DNA of 64,000 nucleotides from Agriotes lineatus (Eukaryota; Arthropoda; Insecta; Coleoptera; Elateridae), in NCBI GenBank assembly GCA_940337035.1, contig OW679202.1, positions 48,253,763-48,317,762 on the forward strand, written 5' to 3'. Every line of letters starts with the position of its first letter. Positions within the stretch are counted from its first letter, which is position 1. The translations under genes were made by a program, and so were the position numbers. A model generated the notes under the pieces. That model was not told the origin of the DNA, did not search any database, and was given only the letters and a program-made list of their open reading frames with translations. Of this stretch, positions 42,901 through 56,208 are shown piece after piece.

Positions 42901-43236
42901 TTTTATATATAGTTTGCAATCGGTAGGTAACATTGCGTGACAGCTAAGAATTAATTTGTGCACTTTTGGAAGCACTCTCTTTGTCGAAGAACCACAATTA
43001 ATCAGTTATAGACCCCTGACTATATTTATAGGCATTGTGCACACCCCAGTTGCATATCTTCCGCAAACGTAATATTGAACTTTTAGACTACACAACAAAT
43101 AAAATTTTCGTTCTATTTGTTTCCTATTCAAAGCAATTCAAACGTGTCAAAACGCGTTTGCAGGTATTATTAAAGCTTTTATATATAGTTTGCAATCGGT
43201 AGGTAACATTGCGTGACACCTAAGAATTATTTTGTG

Positions 43237-44892
43237 CACTTTTGGAAGCACTCTCTTTGTCGAAGAACCATAATTAATCAATATTATAGACCGCTGACAA
43301 TATTTATAGGCATTGTGCACACCCCAGTTGCATATCTTCCGCAAACGTAATATTGAACTTTTAGACTACACAACAAATAAAATTTTCGTTCTATTTTTTC
43401 CTATTCAAAGCAATTCAAACGTGTCAAAACGCGTTTGCAGGTATTATTAAAGCTTTTATATATAGTTTGCAATCGGTAGGTAACATTGCGTGACACTTAA
43501 GAATTATTTTGTGCACTTTTGGAAGCACTCTCTTTGTCGAAGAACCACAATTAATCAATTATAGACCCCTGACTATATTTATAGGCATTGTGCACACCCC
43601 AGTTGCATATCTTCCGCAAACGTAATATTGAACTTTTAGACTACACAACAAATAAAATTTTCGTTCTATTTGTTTCCTATTCAAAGCAATTCAAACGTGT
43701 CAAAACGCGTTTGCAGGTATTATTAAAGCTTTTATATATAGTTTGCAGTCGGTAGCTAACATTGCGTGACACCTAAGAATTATTTTGTGCACTTTTGGAA
43801 GCACCCTCTTTGTCGAAGAACGATAATTAATCAATTATAGATCGCTGACTATATTTATAGGCATTGTGCACACCCCAGTTGCATATCTTCCGCAAACGTA
43901 ATATTGAACTTTTAGACTACACAACAAATAAAATTTTCGTTCTATTTGTTTCCTATTCAAAGCAATTCAAACGTGTCAAAACGCGTTTGCAGGTAATATT
44001 AAAGCTTTTATATATAGTTTGCAATCGGTAGGTAACATTGCGTGACAGCTAAGAATTATTTTGTGCACTTTTGGAAGCACTCTTTTTGTCGAAGAACCAC
44101 AATTAATCAATTATAGACCCCTGACTATATTTATAGGCATTGTGCACACCCCAGTTGCATATCTTCCGCAAACGTAATATTGAACTTTTAGACTACACAA
44201 CAAATAAAATTTTCGTTGTATTTGTTTCCTATTCAAAGCAATTCAAACGTGTCAAAACGCGTTTGCAGGTATTATTAATGCTTTTATATATAGTTTGCAA
44301 TAGGTAGGTAACATTGCGTCACAGCTAAGAATTATTTTGTGCACTTTTGGAAGCACTCTCTTTGTCGAAGAACCACAATTAATCAATTATAGACCGTTGA
44401 CTATATTTATAGGCATTGTGCACACCCCAGTTGCATATCTTCCGCAAACGTAATATTGAACTTTTAGACTACACAACAAATAAAATTTTCTTTCTATTTG
44501 TTTCCTATTCATAGCAATTCAAACGTGTCAAAACGCGTTTGCAGGTATTATTAAAGCTTTTATATATAGTTTGAAATCGGTAGGTAACATTGCGTGACAC
44601 TTAATAATTATTTTGTGCACTTTGGAAGCACTCTCTTTGTCAAAGAACCACAATTAATCAATTATAGACCCCTGACTATATTTATAGGCATTGTGCACAC
44701 CCCAGTTGCATATCTTCCGCAAACGTAATATTGAACTTTTAGACTACACAACAAATAAAATTTTCGTTCTATTTGTTTCCTATTCAAAGCAATTCAAACG
44801 TGTCAAAACGCGTTTGCAGGTATTATTAAAGCTTTTATATATAGTTTGCAATCGGTAGGTAACATTGCGTGACACCTAAGAATTATTTTGTG
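43237..44892 (+). repeat. Six-monomer higher-order unit, copy 1
   Basis: This 1,656-bp unit is followed directly by a second copy at 44,893-46,548. Shared markers in order are ATATTATAG (2-bp gain), CTATTTTTTCC (1-bp loss), TTGCAGTCGGTAGC (43,745/45,401), CGATAATT with ATAGATCG, GGTAATATT, CTTTTTGTCG, CGTTGTATTTG (44,214/45,870), TTTCTTTCTA and CACTTTGG. The indels cancel, so the unit keeps exactly six monomer lengths. Confidence 0.9.
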
Positions 44893-46548
44893 CACTTTTG
44901 GAAGCACTCTCTTTGTCGAAGAACCATAATTAATCAATATTATAGACCGCTGACAATATTTATAGGCATTGTGCACACCCCAGTTGCATATCTTCCGCAA
45001 ACGTAATATTGAACTTTTAGACTACACAACAAATAAAATTTTCGTTCTATTTTTTCCTATTCAAAGCAATTCAAACGTGTCAAAACGCGTTTGCAGGTAT
45101 TATTAAAGCTTTTATATATAGTTTGCAATCGGTAGGTAACATTGCGTGACACTTAAGAATTATTTTGTGCACTTTTGGAAGCACTCTCTTTGTCGAAGAA
45201 CCACAATTAATCAATTATAGACCCCTGACTATATTTATAGGCATTGTGCACACCCCAGTTGCATATCTTCCGCAAACGTAATATTGAACTTTTAGACTAC
45301 ACAACAAATAAAATTTTCGTTCTATTTGTTTCCTATTCAAAGCAATTCAAACGTGTCAAAACGCGTTTGCAGGTATTATTAAAGCTTTTATATATAGTTT
45401 GCAGTCGGTAGCTAACATTGCGTGACACCTAAGAATTATTTTGTGCACTTTTGGAAGCACCCTCTTTGTCGAAGAACGATAATTAATCAATTATAGATCG
45501 CTGACTATATTTATAGGCATTGTGCACACCCCAGTTGCATATCTTCCGCAAACGTAATATTGAACTTTTAGACTACACAACAAATAAAATTTTCGTTCTA
45601 TTTGTTTCCTATTCAAAGCAATTCAAACGTGTCAAAACGCGTTTGCAGGTAATATTAAAGCTTTTATATATAGTTTGCAATCGGTAGGTAACATTGCGTG
45701 ACAGCTAAGAATTATTTTGTGCACTTTTGGAAGCACTCTTTTTGTCGAAGAACCACAATTAATCAATTATAGACCCCTGACTATATTTATAGGCATTGTG
45801 CACACCCCAGTTGCATATCTTCCGCAAACGTAATATTGAACTTTTAGACTACACAACAAATAAAATTTTCGTTGTATTTGTTTCCTATTCAAAGCAATTC
45901 AAACGTGTCAAAACGCGTTTGCAGGTATTATTAATGCTTTTATATATAGTTTGCAATAGGTAGGTAACATTGCGTCACAGCTAAGAATTATTTTGTGCAC
46001 TTTTGGAAGCACTCTCTTTGTCGAAGAACCACAATTAATCAATTATAGACCGTTGACTATATTTATAGGCATTGTGCACACCCCAGTTGCATATCTTCCG
46101 CAAACGTAATATTGAACTTTTAGACTACACAACAAATAAAATTTTCTTTCTATTTGTTTCCTATTCATAGCAATTCAAACGTGTCAAAACGCGTTTGCAG
46201 GTATTATTAAAGCTTTTATATATAGTTTGAAATCGGTAGGTAACATTGCGTGACACTTAATAATTATTTTGTGCACTTTGGAAGCACTCTCTTTGTCAAA
46301 GAACCACAATTAATCAATTATAGACCCCTGACTATATTTATAGGCATTGTGCACACCCCAGTTGCATATCTTCCGCAAACGTAATATTGAACTTTTAGAC
46401 TACACAACAAATAAAATTTTCGTTCTATTTGTTTCCTATTCAAAGCAATTCAAACGTGTCAAAACGCGTTTGCAGGTATTATTAAAGCTTTTATATATAG
46501 TTTGCAATCGGTAGGTAACATTGCGTGACACCTAAGAATTATTTTGTG
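44893..46548 (+). repeat. Six-monomer higher-order unit, copy 2
   Basis: This is the tandem partner of 43,237-44,892 with the same ordered markers. It is followed by the cassette carrying CACAAAAAATAC (46,679) and GAATTAATTTG, also seen before copy 1 (42,815, offset 3,864 bp, 14 monomers), and then by a third, partial copy from about 47,101. Confidence 0.9.
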
Positions 46549-49500
46549 CACTTTTGGAAGCACTCTCTTTGTCAAAGAACCACAATTAATCAATTATAGA
46601 CCGCTGACTATATTTATAGGCATTGTGCACACCCCAGTTGCATATCTTCCGCAAACGTAATATTGAACTTTTAGACTACACAAAAAATACAATTTTCGTT
46701 CTATTTGTTTCCTATTCAAAGTAATTCAAACGTGTCAAAACGCGTTTGCAGGTATTATTAATGCTTTTATATATAGTTTGCAATCGGTAGGTAACATTGC
46801 GTGACAGCTAAGAATTAATTTGTGCACTTTTGGAAGCACTCTCTTTGTCGAAGAACCACAATTAATCAGTTATAGACCCCTGACTATATTTATAGGCATT
46901 GTGCACACCCCAGTTGCATATCTTCCGCAAACGTAATATTGAACTTTTAGACTACACAACAAATAAAATTTTCGTTCTATTTGTTTCCTATTCAAAGCAA
47001 TTCAAACGTGTCAAAACGCGTTTGCAGGTATTATTAAAGCTTTTATATATAGTTTGCAATCGGTAGGTAACATTGCGTGACACCTAAGAATTATTTTGTG
47101 CACTTTTGGAAGCACTCTCTTTGTCGAAGAACCATAATTAATCAATATTATAGACCGCTGACAATATTTATAGGCATTGTGCACACCCCAGTTGCATATC
47201 TTCCGCAAACGTAATATTGAACTTTTAGACTACACAACAAATAAAATTTTCGTTCTATTTTTTCCTATTCAAAGCAATTCAAACGTGTCAAAACGCGTTT
47301 GCAGGTATTATTAAAGCTTTTATATATAGTTTGCAATCGGTAGGTAACATTGCGTGACACTTAAGAATTATTTTGTGCACTTTTGGAAGCACTCTCTTTG
47401 TCGAAGAACCACAATTAATCAATTATAGACCCCTGACTATATTTATAGGCATTGTGCACACCCCAGTTGCATATCTTCCGCAAACGTAATATTGAACTTT
47501 TAGACTACACAACAAATAAAATTTTCGTTCTATTTGTTTCCTATTCAAAGCAATTCAAACGTGTCAAAACGCGTTTGCAGGTATTATTAAAGCTTTTATA
47601 TATAGTTTGCAGTCGGTCGCTAACATTGCGTGACACCTAAGAATTATTTTGTGCACTTTTGGAAGCACCCTCTTTGTCGAAGAACGATAATTAATCAATT
47701 ATAGATCGCTGACTATATTTATAGGCATTGTGCACACCCCAGTTGCATATCTTCCGCAAACGTAATATTGAACTTTTAGACTACACAACAAATACAATTT
47801 TCGTTCTATTTGTTTCCTATTCAAAGCAATTAAAACTTGTCAAAACGCGTTTGCAGGTATTATTAAAGCTTTTATATATAGTTTGCAATCGGTAGGTAAC
47901 ATTGCGTGACAGCTAAGAATTATTTTGTGCACTTTTGGAAGCACTCTCTTTGTTGAAGAACCACAATTAATCAATTATAGACCGCTGACTATATTTATAG
48001 GCATTGTGCACACCCCAGTTGCATATCTTCCGCAAACGTAATATTGAACTTTTAGACTACACAACAAATAACATTTTCGTTCTATTTGTTTCCTATGCAA
48101 AGCAATTCAAACGTGTCAAAACGCGTTTGCAGGTATTATTAAAGCTTTTATATATAGTTTGCAATCGGTAGGTAACATTGCGTGACACTTAAGAATTATT
48201 TTGTGCACTTTTGGAAGCACTTTCTTTGTCGAAGAACCACAATTAATCAATTATAGACCGCTGACTATATTTATAGGCATTGTGCACACCCCAGTTGCAT
48301 ATCTTCCGCAAACGTAATATTGAACTTTTAGACTACACAACAAATACAATTTTCGTTCTATTTGTTTCCTATTCAAAGCAATTCAAACGTGTCAAAACAC
48401 GTTTGCAGGTATTATTAAAGCTTTTATATATAGTTTGCAATCGGTAGGTAACATTGCGTGACAGCTAAGAATTATTTTGTGCACTTTTGGAAGCACTCTC
48501 TTTGTCGAAGAACCACAATTAATCAATTATAGACCCCTGACTATATTTATAGGCATTGTGCACACCCCAGTTGCATATCTTCCGCAAACGTAATATTGAA
48601 CTTTTAGACTACACAACAAATAAAATTTTCGTTCTATTTGTTTCCTATTCAAAGCAATTCAAACGTGTCAAAACGCGTTTGCAGGTATTATTAAAGCTTT
48701 TATATATAGTTTGCAATCGGTAGGTAACATTGCGTGACACCTAAGAATTATTTTGTGCACTTTTGGAAGCACTCTCTTTGTCGAAAAACCATAATTAATC
48801 AATTATAGACCGCTGACTATATTTATAGGCATTGTGCACACCCCAGTTGCATATCTTCCGCAAACGTAATATTGAACTTTTAGACTACACAACAAATAAA
48901 ATTTTCGTTCTATTTGTTTCCTATTCAAAGCAATTCAAACGTGTCAAAACGCGTTTGCAGGTATTATTAAAGCTTTTATATATAGTTTGCAATCGGTAGG
49001 TAACATTGCGTGACACCTAAGAATTATTTTGTGCACTTTTGGAAGCACTCTCTTTGTCGAAAAACCATAATTAATCAATTATAGACCGCTGACTATATTT
49101 ATAGGCATTGTGCACACCCCAGTTGCATATCTTCCGCAAACGTAATATTGAACTTTTAGACTACACAACAAATAAAATTTTCGTTCTATTTGTTTCCTAT
49201 TCAAAGCAATTCAAACGTGTCAAAACGCGTTTGCAGGTATTATTAAAGCTTTTATATATAGTTTGCAATCGGTAGGTAACATTGCGTGACACCTAAGAAT
49301 TATTTTGTGCACTTTTGGAAGCACTCTCTTTGTCGAAGAACCACAATTAATCAATTATAGACCCCTGACTATATTTATAGGCATTGTGCACACCCCAGTT
49401 GCATATCTTCCGCAAACGTAATATTGAACTTTTAGACTACACAACAAATAAAATTTTCGTTCTATTTGTTTCCTATTCAAAGCAATTCAAACGTGTCAAA

Positions 49501-50689
49501 ACGCGTTTGCAGGTATTATTAAAGCTTTTATATATAGTTTGCAATCGGTAGGTAACATTGCGTGACACCTAAGAATTATTTTGTGCACTTTTGGAAGCAC
49601 TCTCTTTGTCGAAAAACCATAATTAATCAATTATAGACCGCTGACTATATTTATAGGCATTGTGCACACCCCAGTTGCATATCTTCCGCAAACGTAATAT
49701 TGAACTTTTAGACTACACAACAAATAAAATTTTCGTTCTATTTGTTTCCTATTCAAAGCAATTCAAACGTGTCAAAACGCGTTTGCAGGTATTATTAAAG
49801 CTTTTATATATAGTTTGCAATCGGTAGGTAACATTGCGTGACACCTAAGAATTATTTTGTGCACTTTTGGAAGCACTCTCTTTGTCGAAAAACCATAATT
49901 AATCAATTATAGACCGCTGACTATATTTATAGGCATTGTGCACACCCCAGTTGCATATCTTCCGCAAACGTAATATTGAACTTTTAGACTACACAACAAA
50001 TAAAATTTTCGTTCTATTTGTTTCCTATTCAAAGCAATTCAAACGTGTCAAAACGCGTTTGCAGGTATTATTAAAGCTTTTATATATAGTTTGCAATCGG
50101 TAGGTAACATTGCGTGACACCTAAGAATTATTTTGTGCACTTTTGGAAGCACTCTCTTTGTCGAAAAACCATAATTAATCAATTATAGACCGCTGACTAT
50201 ATTTATAGGCATTGTGCACACCCCAGTTGCATATCTTCCGCAAACGTAATATTGAACTTTTAGACTACACAACAAATAAAATTTTCGATGTATTTGTTTC
50301 CTATTCAAAGTAATTCAAACGTGTCAAAACGCGTTTGCAGGTATTATTAAAGCTTTTATATATAGTTTGCAATCGGCAGGTAACATTGCGTGACAGCTAA
50401 GAATTATTTTGTGCACTTTTGGAAGCTCTCTTTTTGTCGAAGAACCACAATTAATCAATTATAGACCCCTGACTATATTTATAGGCATTGTGCACACCCC
50501 AGTTGCATATCTTCCGCAAACGTAATATTGAACTTTTAGACTACACAACAAATAAAATTTTCGTTCTATTTGTTTCCTATTCAAAGCAATTCAAACGTGT
50601 CAAAACGCGTTTGCAGGTATTATTAAAGCTTTTATATATAGCTTGCAATCGGTAGGTAACATTGCGTGACACCTAAGAATTATTTTGTG

Positions 50690-51792
50690 CACTTTTGGAA
50701 GCACTCTCTTTGTCGAAAAACCATAATTAATCAATTATAGACCGCTGACTATATTTATAGGCATTGTGCACACCCCAGTTGCATATCTTCCGCAAACGTA
50801 ATATTGAACTTTTAGACTACACAACAAATAAAATTTTCGATGTATTTGTTTCCTATTCAAAGTAATTCAAACGTGTCAAAACGCGTTTGCAGGTATTATT
50901 AAAGCTTTTATATATAGTTTGCAATCGGCAGGTAACATTGCGTGACAGCTAAGAATTATTTTGTGCACTTTTGGAAGCTCTCTTTTTGTCGAAGAACCAC
51001 AATTAATCAATTATAGACCCCTGACTATATTTATAGGCATTGTGCACACCCCAGTTGCATATCTTCCGCAAACGTAATATTGAACTTTTAGACTACACAA
51101 CAAATAAAATTTTCGTTCTATTTGTTTCCTATTCAAAGCAATTCAAACGTGTCAAAACGCGTTTGCAGGTATTATTAAAGCTTTTATATATAGTTTGCAA
51201 TCGGTAGGTAACATTGCGTGACACCTAAGAATTATTTTGTGCACTTTTGGAAGCACTCTCTTTGTCGAAGAACCACAATTAATCAATTATAGACCCCTGA
51301 CTATATTTATAGGCATTGTGCACACCCCAGTTGCATATCTTCCGCAAACGTAATATTGAACTTTTAGACTACACAACAAATAAAATTTTCGTTCTATTTG
51401 TTTCCTATTCAAAGCAATTCAAACGTGTCAAAACGCGTTTGCAGGTATTATTAAAGCTTTTATATATAGTTTGCAATCGGTAGGTAACATTGCGTGACAC
51501 CTAAGAATTATTTTGTGCACTTTTGGAAGCACTCTCTTTGTTGAAGAACCACAATTAATCAATTATAGACCGCTGACTATATTTATAGGCATTGTGCACA
51601 CCCCAGTTGCATATCTTCCGCAAACGTATATTGAACTTTTAGACTACACAACAAATAACATTTTCGTTCTATTTGTTTCCTATGCAAAGCAATTCAAACG
51701 TGTCAAAACGCGTTTGCAGGTATTATTAAAGCTTTTATATATAGTTTGCAATCGGTAGGTAACATTGCGTGACAGCTAAGAATTATTTTGTG
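50690..51792 (+). repeat. Four-monomer segment with CGATGTATTTG, copy 1
   Basis: Monomers in order are GAAAAACCATAATT with CGATGTATTTG and ATCGGCAGG, then GGAAGCTCTCTTTTTG, then a standard monomer, then GTTGAAG with AATAACATTTTC. The segment recurs at 52,345-53,448. This copy lacks one A in CGTATATTG near 51,627 and has CCTATGCAAAG. Confidence 0.86.
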
Positions 51793-52344
51793 CACTTTTG
51801 GAAGCACTCTCTTTGTCGAAGAACCACAATTAATCAATTATAGACCGCTGACTATATTTATAGGCATTGTGCACACCCCAGTTGCATATCTTCCGCAAAC
51901 GTAATATTGAACTTTTAGACTACACAACAAATACAATTTTCGTTCTATTTGTTTCCTATTCAAAGCAATTCAAACGTGTCAAAACGCGTTTGCAGGTATT
52001 ATTAAAGCTTTTATATATAGTTTGCAATCGGTAGGTAACATTGCGTGACAGCTAAGAATTATTTTGTGCACTTTTGGAAGCACTCTCTTTGTCGAAGAAC
52101 CACAATTAATCAATTATAGACCCCTGACTATATTTATAGGCATTGTGCACACCCCAGTTGCATATCTTCCGCAAACGTAATATTGAACTTTTAGACTACA
52201 CAACAAATAAAATTTTCGTTCTATTTGTTTCCTATTCAAAGCAATTCAAACGTGTCAAAACGCGTTTGCAGGTATTATTAAAGCTTTTATATATAGTTTG
52301 CAATCGGTAGGTAACATTGCGTGACACCTAAGAATTATTTTGTG

Positions 52345-53448
52345 CACTTTTGGAAGCACTCTCTTTGTCGAAAAACCATAATTAATCAATTATAGACCGC
52401 TGACTATATTTATAGGCATTGTGCACACCCCAGTTGCATATCTTCCGCAAACGTAATATTGAACTTTTAGACTACACAACAAATAAAATTTTCGATGTAT
52501 TTGTTTCCTATTCAAAGTAATTCAAACGTGTCAAAACGCGTTTGCAGGTATTATTAAAGCTTTTATATATAGTTTGCAATCGGCAGGTAACATTGCGTGA
52601 CAGCTAAGAATTATTTTGTGCACTTTTGGAAGCTCTCTTTTTGTCGAAGAACCACAATTAATCAATTATAGACCCCTGACTATATTTATAGGCATTGTGC
52701 ACACCCCAGTTGCATATCTTCCGCAAACGTAATATTGAACTTTTAGACTACACAACAAATAAAATTTTCGTTCTATTTGTTTCCTATTCAAAGCAATTCA
52801 AACGTGTCAAAACGCGTTTGCAGGTATTATTAAAGCTTTTATATATAGTTTGCAATCGGTAGGTAACATTGCGTGACACCTAAGAATTATTTTGTGCACT
52901 TTTGGAAGCACTCTCTTTGTCGAAGAACCACAATTAATCAATTATAGACCCCTGACTATATTTATAGGCATTGTGCACACCCCAGTTGCATATCTTCCGC
53001 AAACGTAATATTGAACTTTTAGACTACACAACAAATAAAATTTTCGTTCTATTTGTTTCCTATTCAAAGCAATTCAAACGTGTCAAAACGCGTTTGCAGG
53101 TATTATTAAAGCTTTTATATATAGTTTGCAATCGGTAGGTAACATTGCGTGACACCTAAGAATTATTTTGTGCACTTTTGGAAGCACTCTCTTTGTTGAA
53201 GAACCACAATTAATCAATTATAGACCGCTGACTATATTTATAGGCATTGTGCACACCCCAGTTGCATATCTTCCGCAAACGTAATATTGAACTTTTAGAC
53301 TACACAACAAATAACATTTTCGTTCTATTTGTTTCCTATTCAAAGCAATTCAAACGTGTCAAAACGCGTTTGCAGGTATTATTAAAGCTTTTATATATAG
53401 TTTGCAATCGGTAGGTAACATTGCGTGACACCTAAGAATTATTTTGTG
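52345..53448 (+). repeat. Four-monomer segment with CGATGTATTTG, copy 2
   Basis: This is the partner of 50,690-51,792 at an offset of 1,655 bp (6 x 276 - 1). The CGATGTATTTG marker occurs at 50,286, 50,838, 52,493 and 59,945; the last is exactly 27 monomers beyond this copy. Confidence 0.86.
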
Positions 53449-56208
53449 CACTTTTGGAAGCACTCTCTTTGTCGAAAAACCATAATTAATCAATTATAGA
53501 CCGCTGACTATATTTATAGGCATTGTGCACACCCCAGTTGCATATCTTCCGCAAACGTAATATTGAACTTTTAGACTACGCAACAAATAAAATTTTCGTT
53601 CTATTTGTTTCCTATTCAAAGCAATTCAAACGTGTCAAAACGCGTTTGCAGGTATTATTAAAGCTTTTATATATAGTTTGCAATCGGTAGGTAACATTGC
53701 GTGACACCTAAGAATTATTTTGTGCACTTTTGGAAGCACTCTCTTTGTCGAAAAACCATAATTAATCAATTATAGACCGCTGACTATATTTATAGGCATT
53801 GTGCACACCCCAGTTGCATATCTTCCGCAAACGTAATATTGAACTTTTAGACTACACAACAAATAAAATTTTCGTTCTATTTGTTTCCTATTCAAAGCAA
53901 TTCAAACGTGTCAAAACGCGTTTGCAGGTATTATTAAAGCTTTTATATATAGTTTGCAATCGGTAGGTAACATTGCGTGACACCTAAGAATTATTTTGTG
54001 CACTTTTGGAAGCACTCTCTTTGTCGAAAAACCATAATTAATCAATTATAGACCGCTGACTATATTTATAGGCATTGTGCACACCCCAGTTGCATATCTT
54101 CCGCAAACGTAATATTGAACTTTTAGGCTACACAACAAATAAAATTTTCGTTCTATTTGTTTCCTATTCAAAGCAATTCAAACGTGTCAAAACGCGTTTG
54201 CAGGTATTATTAAAGCTTTTATATATAGTTTGCAATCGGTAGGTAACATTGCGTGACACCTAAGAATTATTTTGTGCACTTTTGAAAGCACTCTCTTTGT
54301 CGAAGAACCACAATTAATCAATTATAGACCCCTGACTATATTTATAGGCATTGTGCACACCCCAGTTGCATATCTTCCGCAAACGTAATATTGAACTTTT
54401 AGACTACACAACAAATAAAATTTTCGTTCTATTTGTTTCCTATTCAAAGCAATTCAAACGTGTCAAAACGCGTTTGCAGGTATTATTAAAGCTTTTATAT
54501 ATAGTTTGCAATCGGTAGGTAACATTGCGTGACACCTAAGAATTATTTTGTGCACTTTTGGAAGCACTCTCTTTGTCGAAGAACCACAATTAATCAATTA
54601 TAGACCCCTGACTATATTTATAGGCATTGTGCACACCCCAGTTGCATATCTTCCGCAAACGTAATATTGAACTTTTAGACTACACAACAAATAAAATTTT
54701 CGTTCTATTTGTTTCCTATTCAAAGCAATTCAAACGTGTCAAAACGCGTTTGCAGGTATTATTAAAGCTTTTATATATAGTTTGCAATCGGTAGGTAACA
54801 TTGCGTGACACCTAAGAATTATTTTGTGCACTTTTGGAAGCACTCTCTTTGTCGAAGAACCACAATTAATCAATTATAGACCCCTGACTATATTTATAGG
54901 CATTGTGCACACCCCAGTTGCATATCTTCCGCAAACGTAATATTGAACTTTTAGACTACACAACAAATAAAATTTTCGTTCTATTTGTTTCCTATTCAAA
55001 GCAATTCAAACGTGTCAAAACGCGTTTGCAGGTATTATTAAAGCTTTTATATATAGTTTGCAATCGGTAGGTAACATTGCGTGACACCTAAGAATTATTT
55101 TGTGCACTTTTGGAAGCACTCTCTTTGTCGAAGAACCTCAATTAATCAATTATAGACCCCTGACTATATTTATAGGCATTGTGCACACCCCAGTTGCATA
55201 TCTTCCGCAAACGTAATATTGAACTTTTAGACTACACAACAAATAAAATTTTCGTTCTATTTGTTTCCTATTCAAAGCAATTCAAACGTGTCAAAACGCG
55301 TTTGCAGGTATTATTAAAGCTTTTATATATAGTTTGCAATCGGTAGGTAACATTGCGTGACACCTAAGAATTATTTTGTGCACTTTTGGAAGCACTCTCT
55401 TTGTTGAAGAACCACAATTAATCAATTATAGACCGCTGACTATATTTATAGGCATTGTGCACACCCCAGTTGCATATCTTCCGCAAACGTAATATTGAAC
55501 TTTTAGACTACACAACAAATAAAATTTTCGTTCTATTTGTTTCCTATTCAAAGCAATTCAAACGTGTCAAAACGCGTTTGCAGGTATTATTAAAGCTTTT
55601 ATATATAGTTTGCAATCGGTAGGTAACATTGCGTGACACCTAAGAATTAGTTTGTGCACTTTTGGAAGCACTCTCTTTGTTGAAGAACCACAATTAATCA
55701 ATTATAGACCGCTGACTATATTTATAGGCATTGTGCACACCCCAGTTGCATATCTTCCGCAAACGTAATATTGAACTTTTAGACTACACAAAAAATAAAA
55801 TTTTCGTTCTATTTGTTTCCTATTCAAAGCAATTCAAACGTGTCAAAACGCGTTTGCAGGTATTATTAAAGCTTTTATATATAGTTTGCAATCGGTAGGT
55901 AACATTGCGTGACACCTAAGAATTATTTTGTGCACTTTTGGAAGCACTCTCTTTGTTGAAGAACCACAATTAATCAATTATAGACCGCTGACTATATTTA
56001 TAGGCATTGTGCACACCCCAGTTGCATATCTTCCGCAAACGTAATATTGAACTTTTAGACTACACAACAAATAAAATTTTCGTTCTATTTGTTTCCTATT
56101 CAAAGCAATTCAAACGTGTCAAAACGCGTTTGCAGGTATTATTAAAGCTTTTATATATAGTTTGCAATCGGTAGGTAACATTGCGTGACACCTAAGAATT
56201 ATTTTGTG
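53449..56208 (+). repeat. Ten-monomer (2,760 bp) higher-order unit, copy 1
   Basis: Monomer order is three GAAAAACCATAATT monomers, then four GAAGAACC..CCCCTGAC monomers (the first with TTTTGAAAGC, the fourth with AACCTCAATT), then three GTTGAAG monomers. The same order follows at 56,209-58,968. Marker pairs 2,760 bp apart include TTAGACTACG (53,571/56,331) and TTTTGAAAGC. Private changes of this copy are TTAGGCTAC near 54,124, AATTAGTTTG near 55,647 and CACAAAAAATAAAA near 55,788. Confidence 0.92.

Larger units (their letters stand above)
29162..53448 (+). repeat. Block E: complex satellite mosaic, about 88 monomers
   Basis: Monomers vary at GACACC/GACAGC/GACACT, GTCGAAG/GTCGAAA/GTTGAAG/GTCAAAG and CCACAATT/CCATAATT/CGATAATT, and several multi-monomer cassettes recur. 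Three small indels recur as inherited markers: a missing T in CACTTTGG (seven copies, 34.9-46.3 kb), a 2-bp gain in ATATTATAG (four copies, 35.8-47.2 kb) and a missing base in CTATTTTTTCC (three copies, 43.4-47.3 kb). A run of GTCGAAAAACCATAATT monomers occupies about 48.7-50.2 kb. No gene is present. Confidence 0.88.

Noticed and set aside
51513..51758. 81-codon plus-strand ORF
   Set aside because: It is created by the 1-bp loss in CGTATATTG near 51,627 within a monomer. The neighbouring monomers are closed in the same frame, so it is not a gene.
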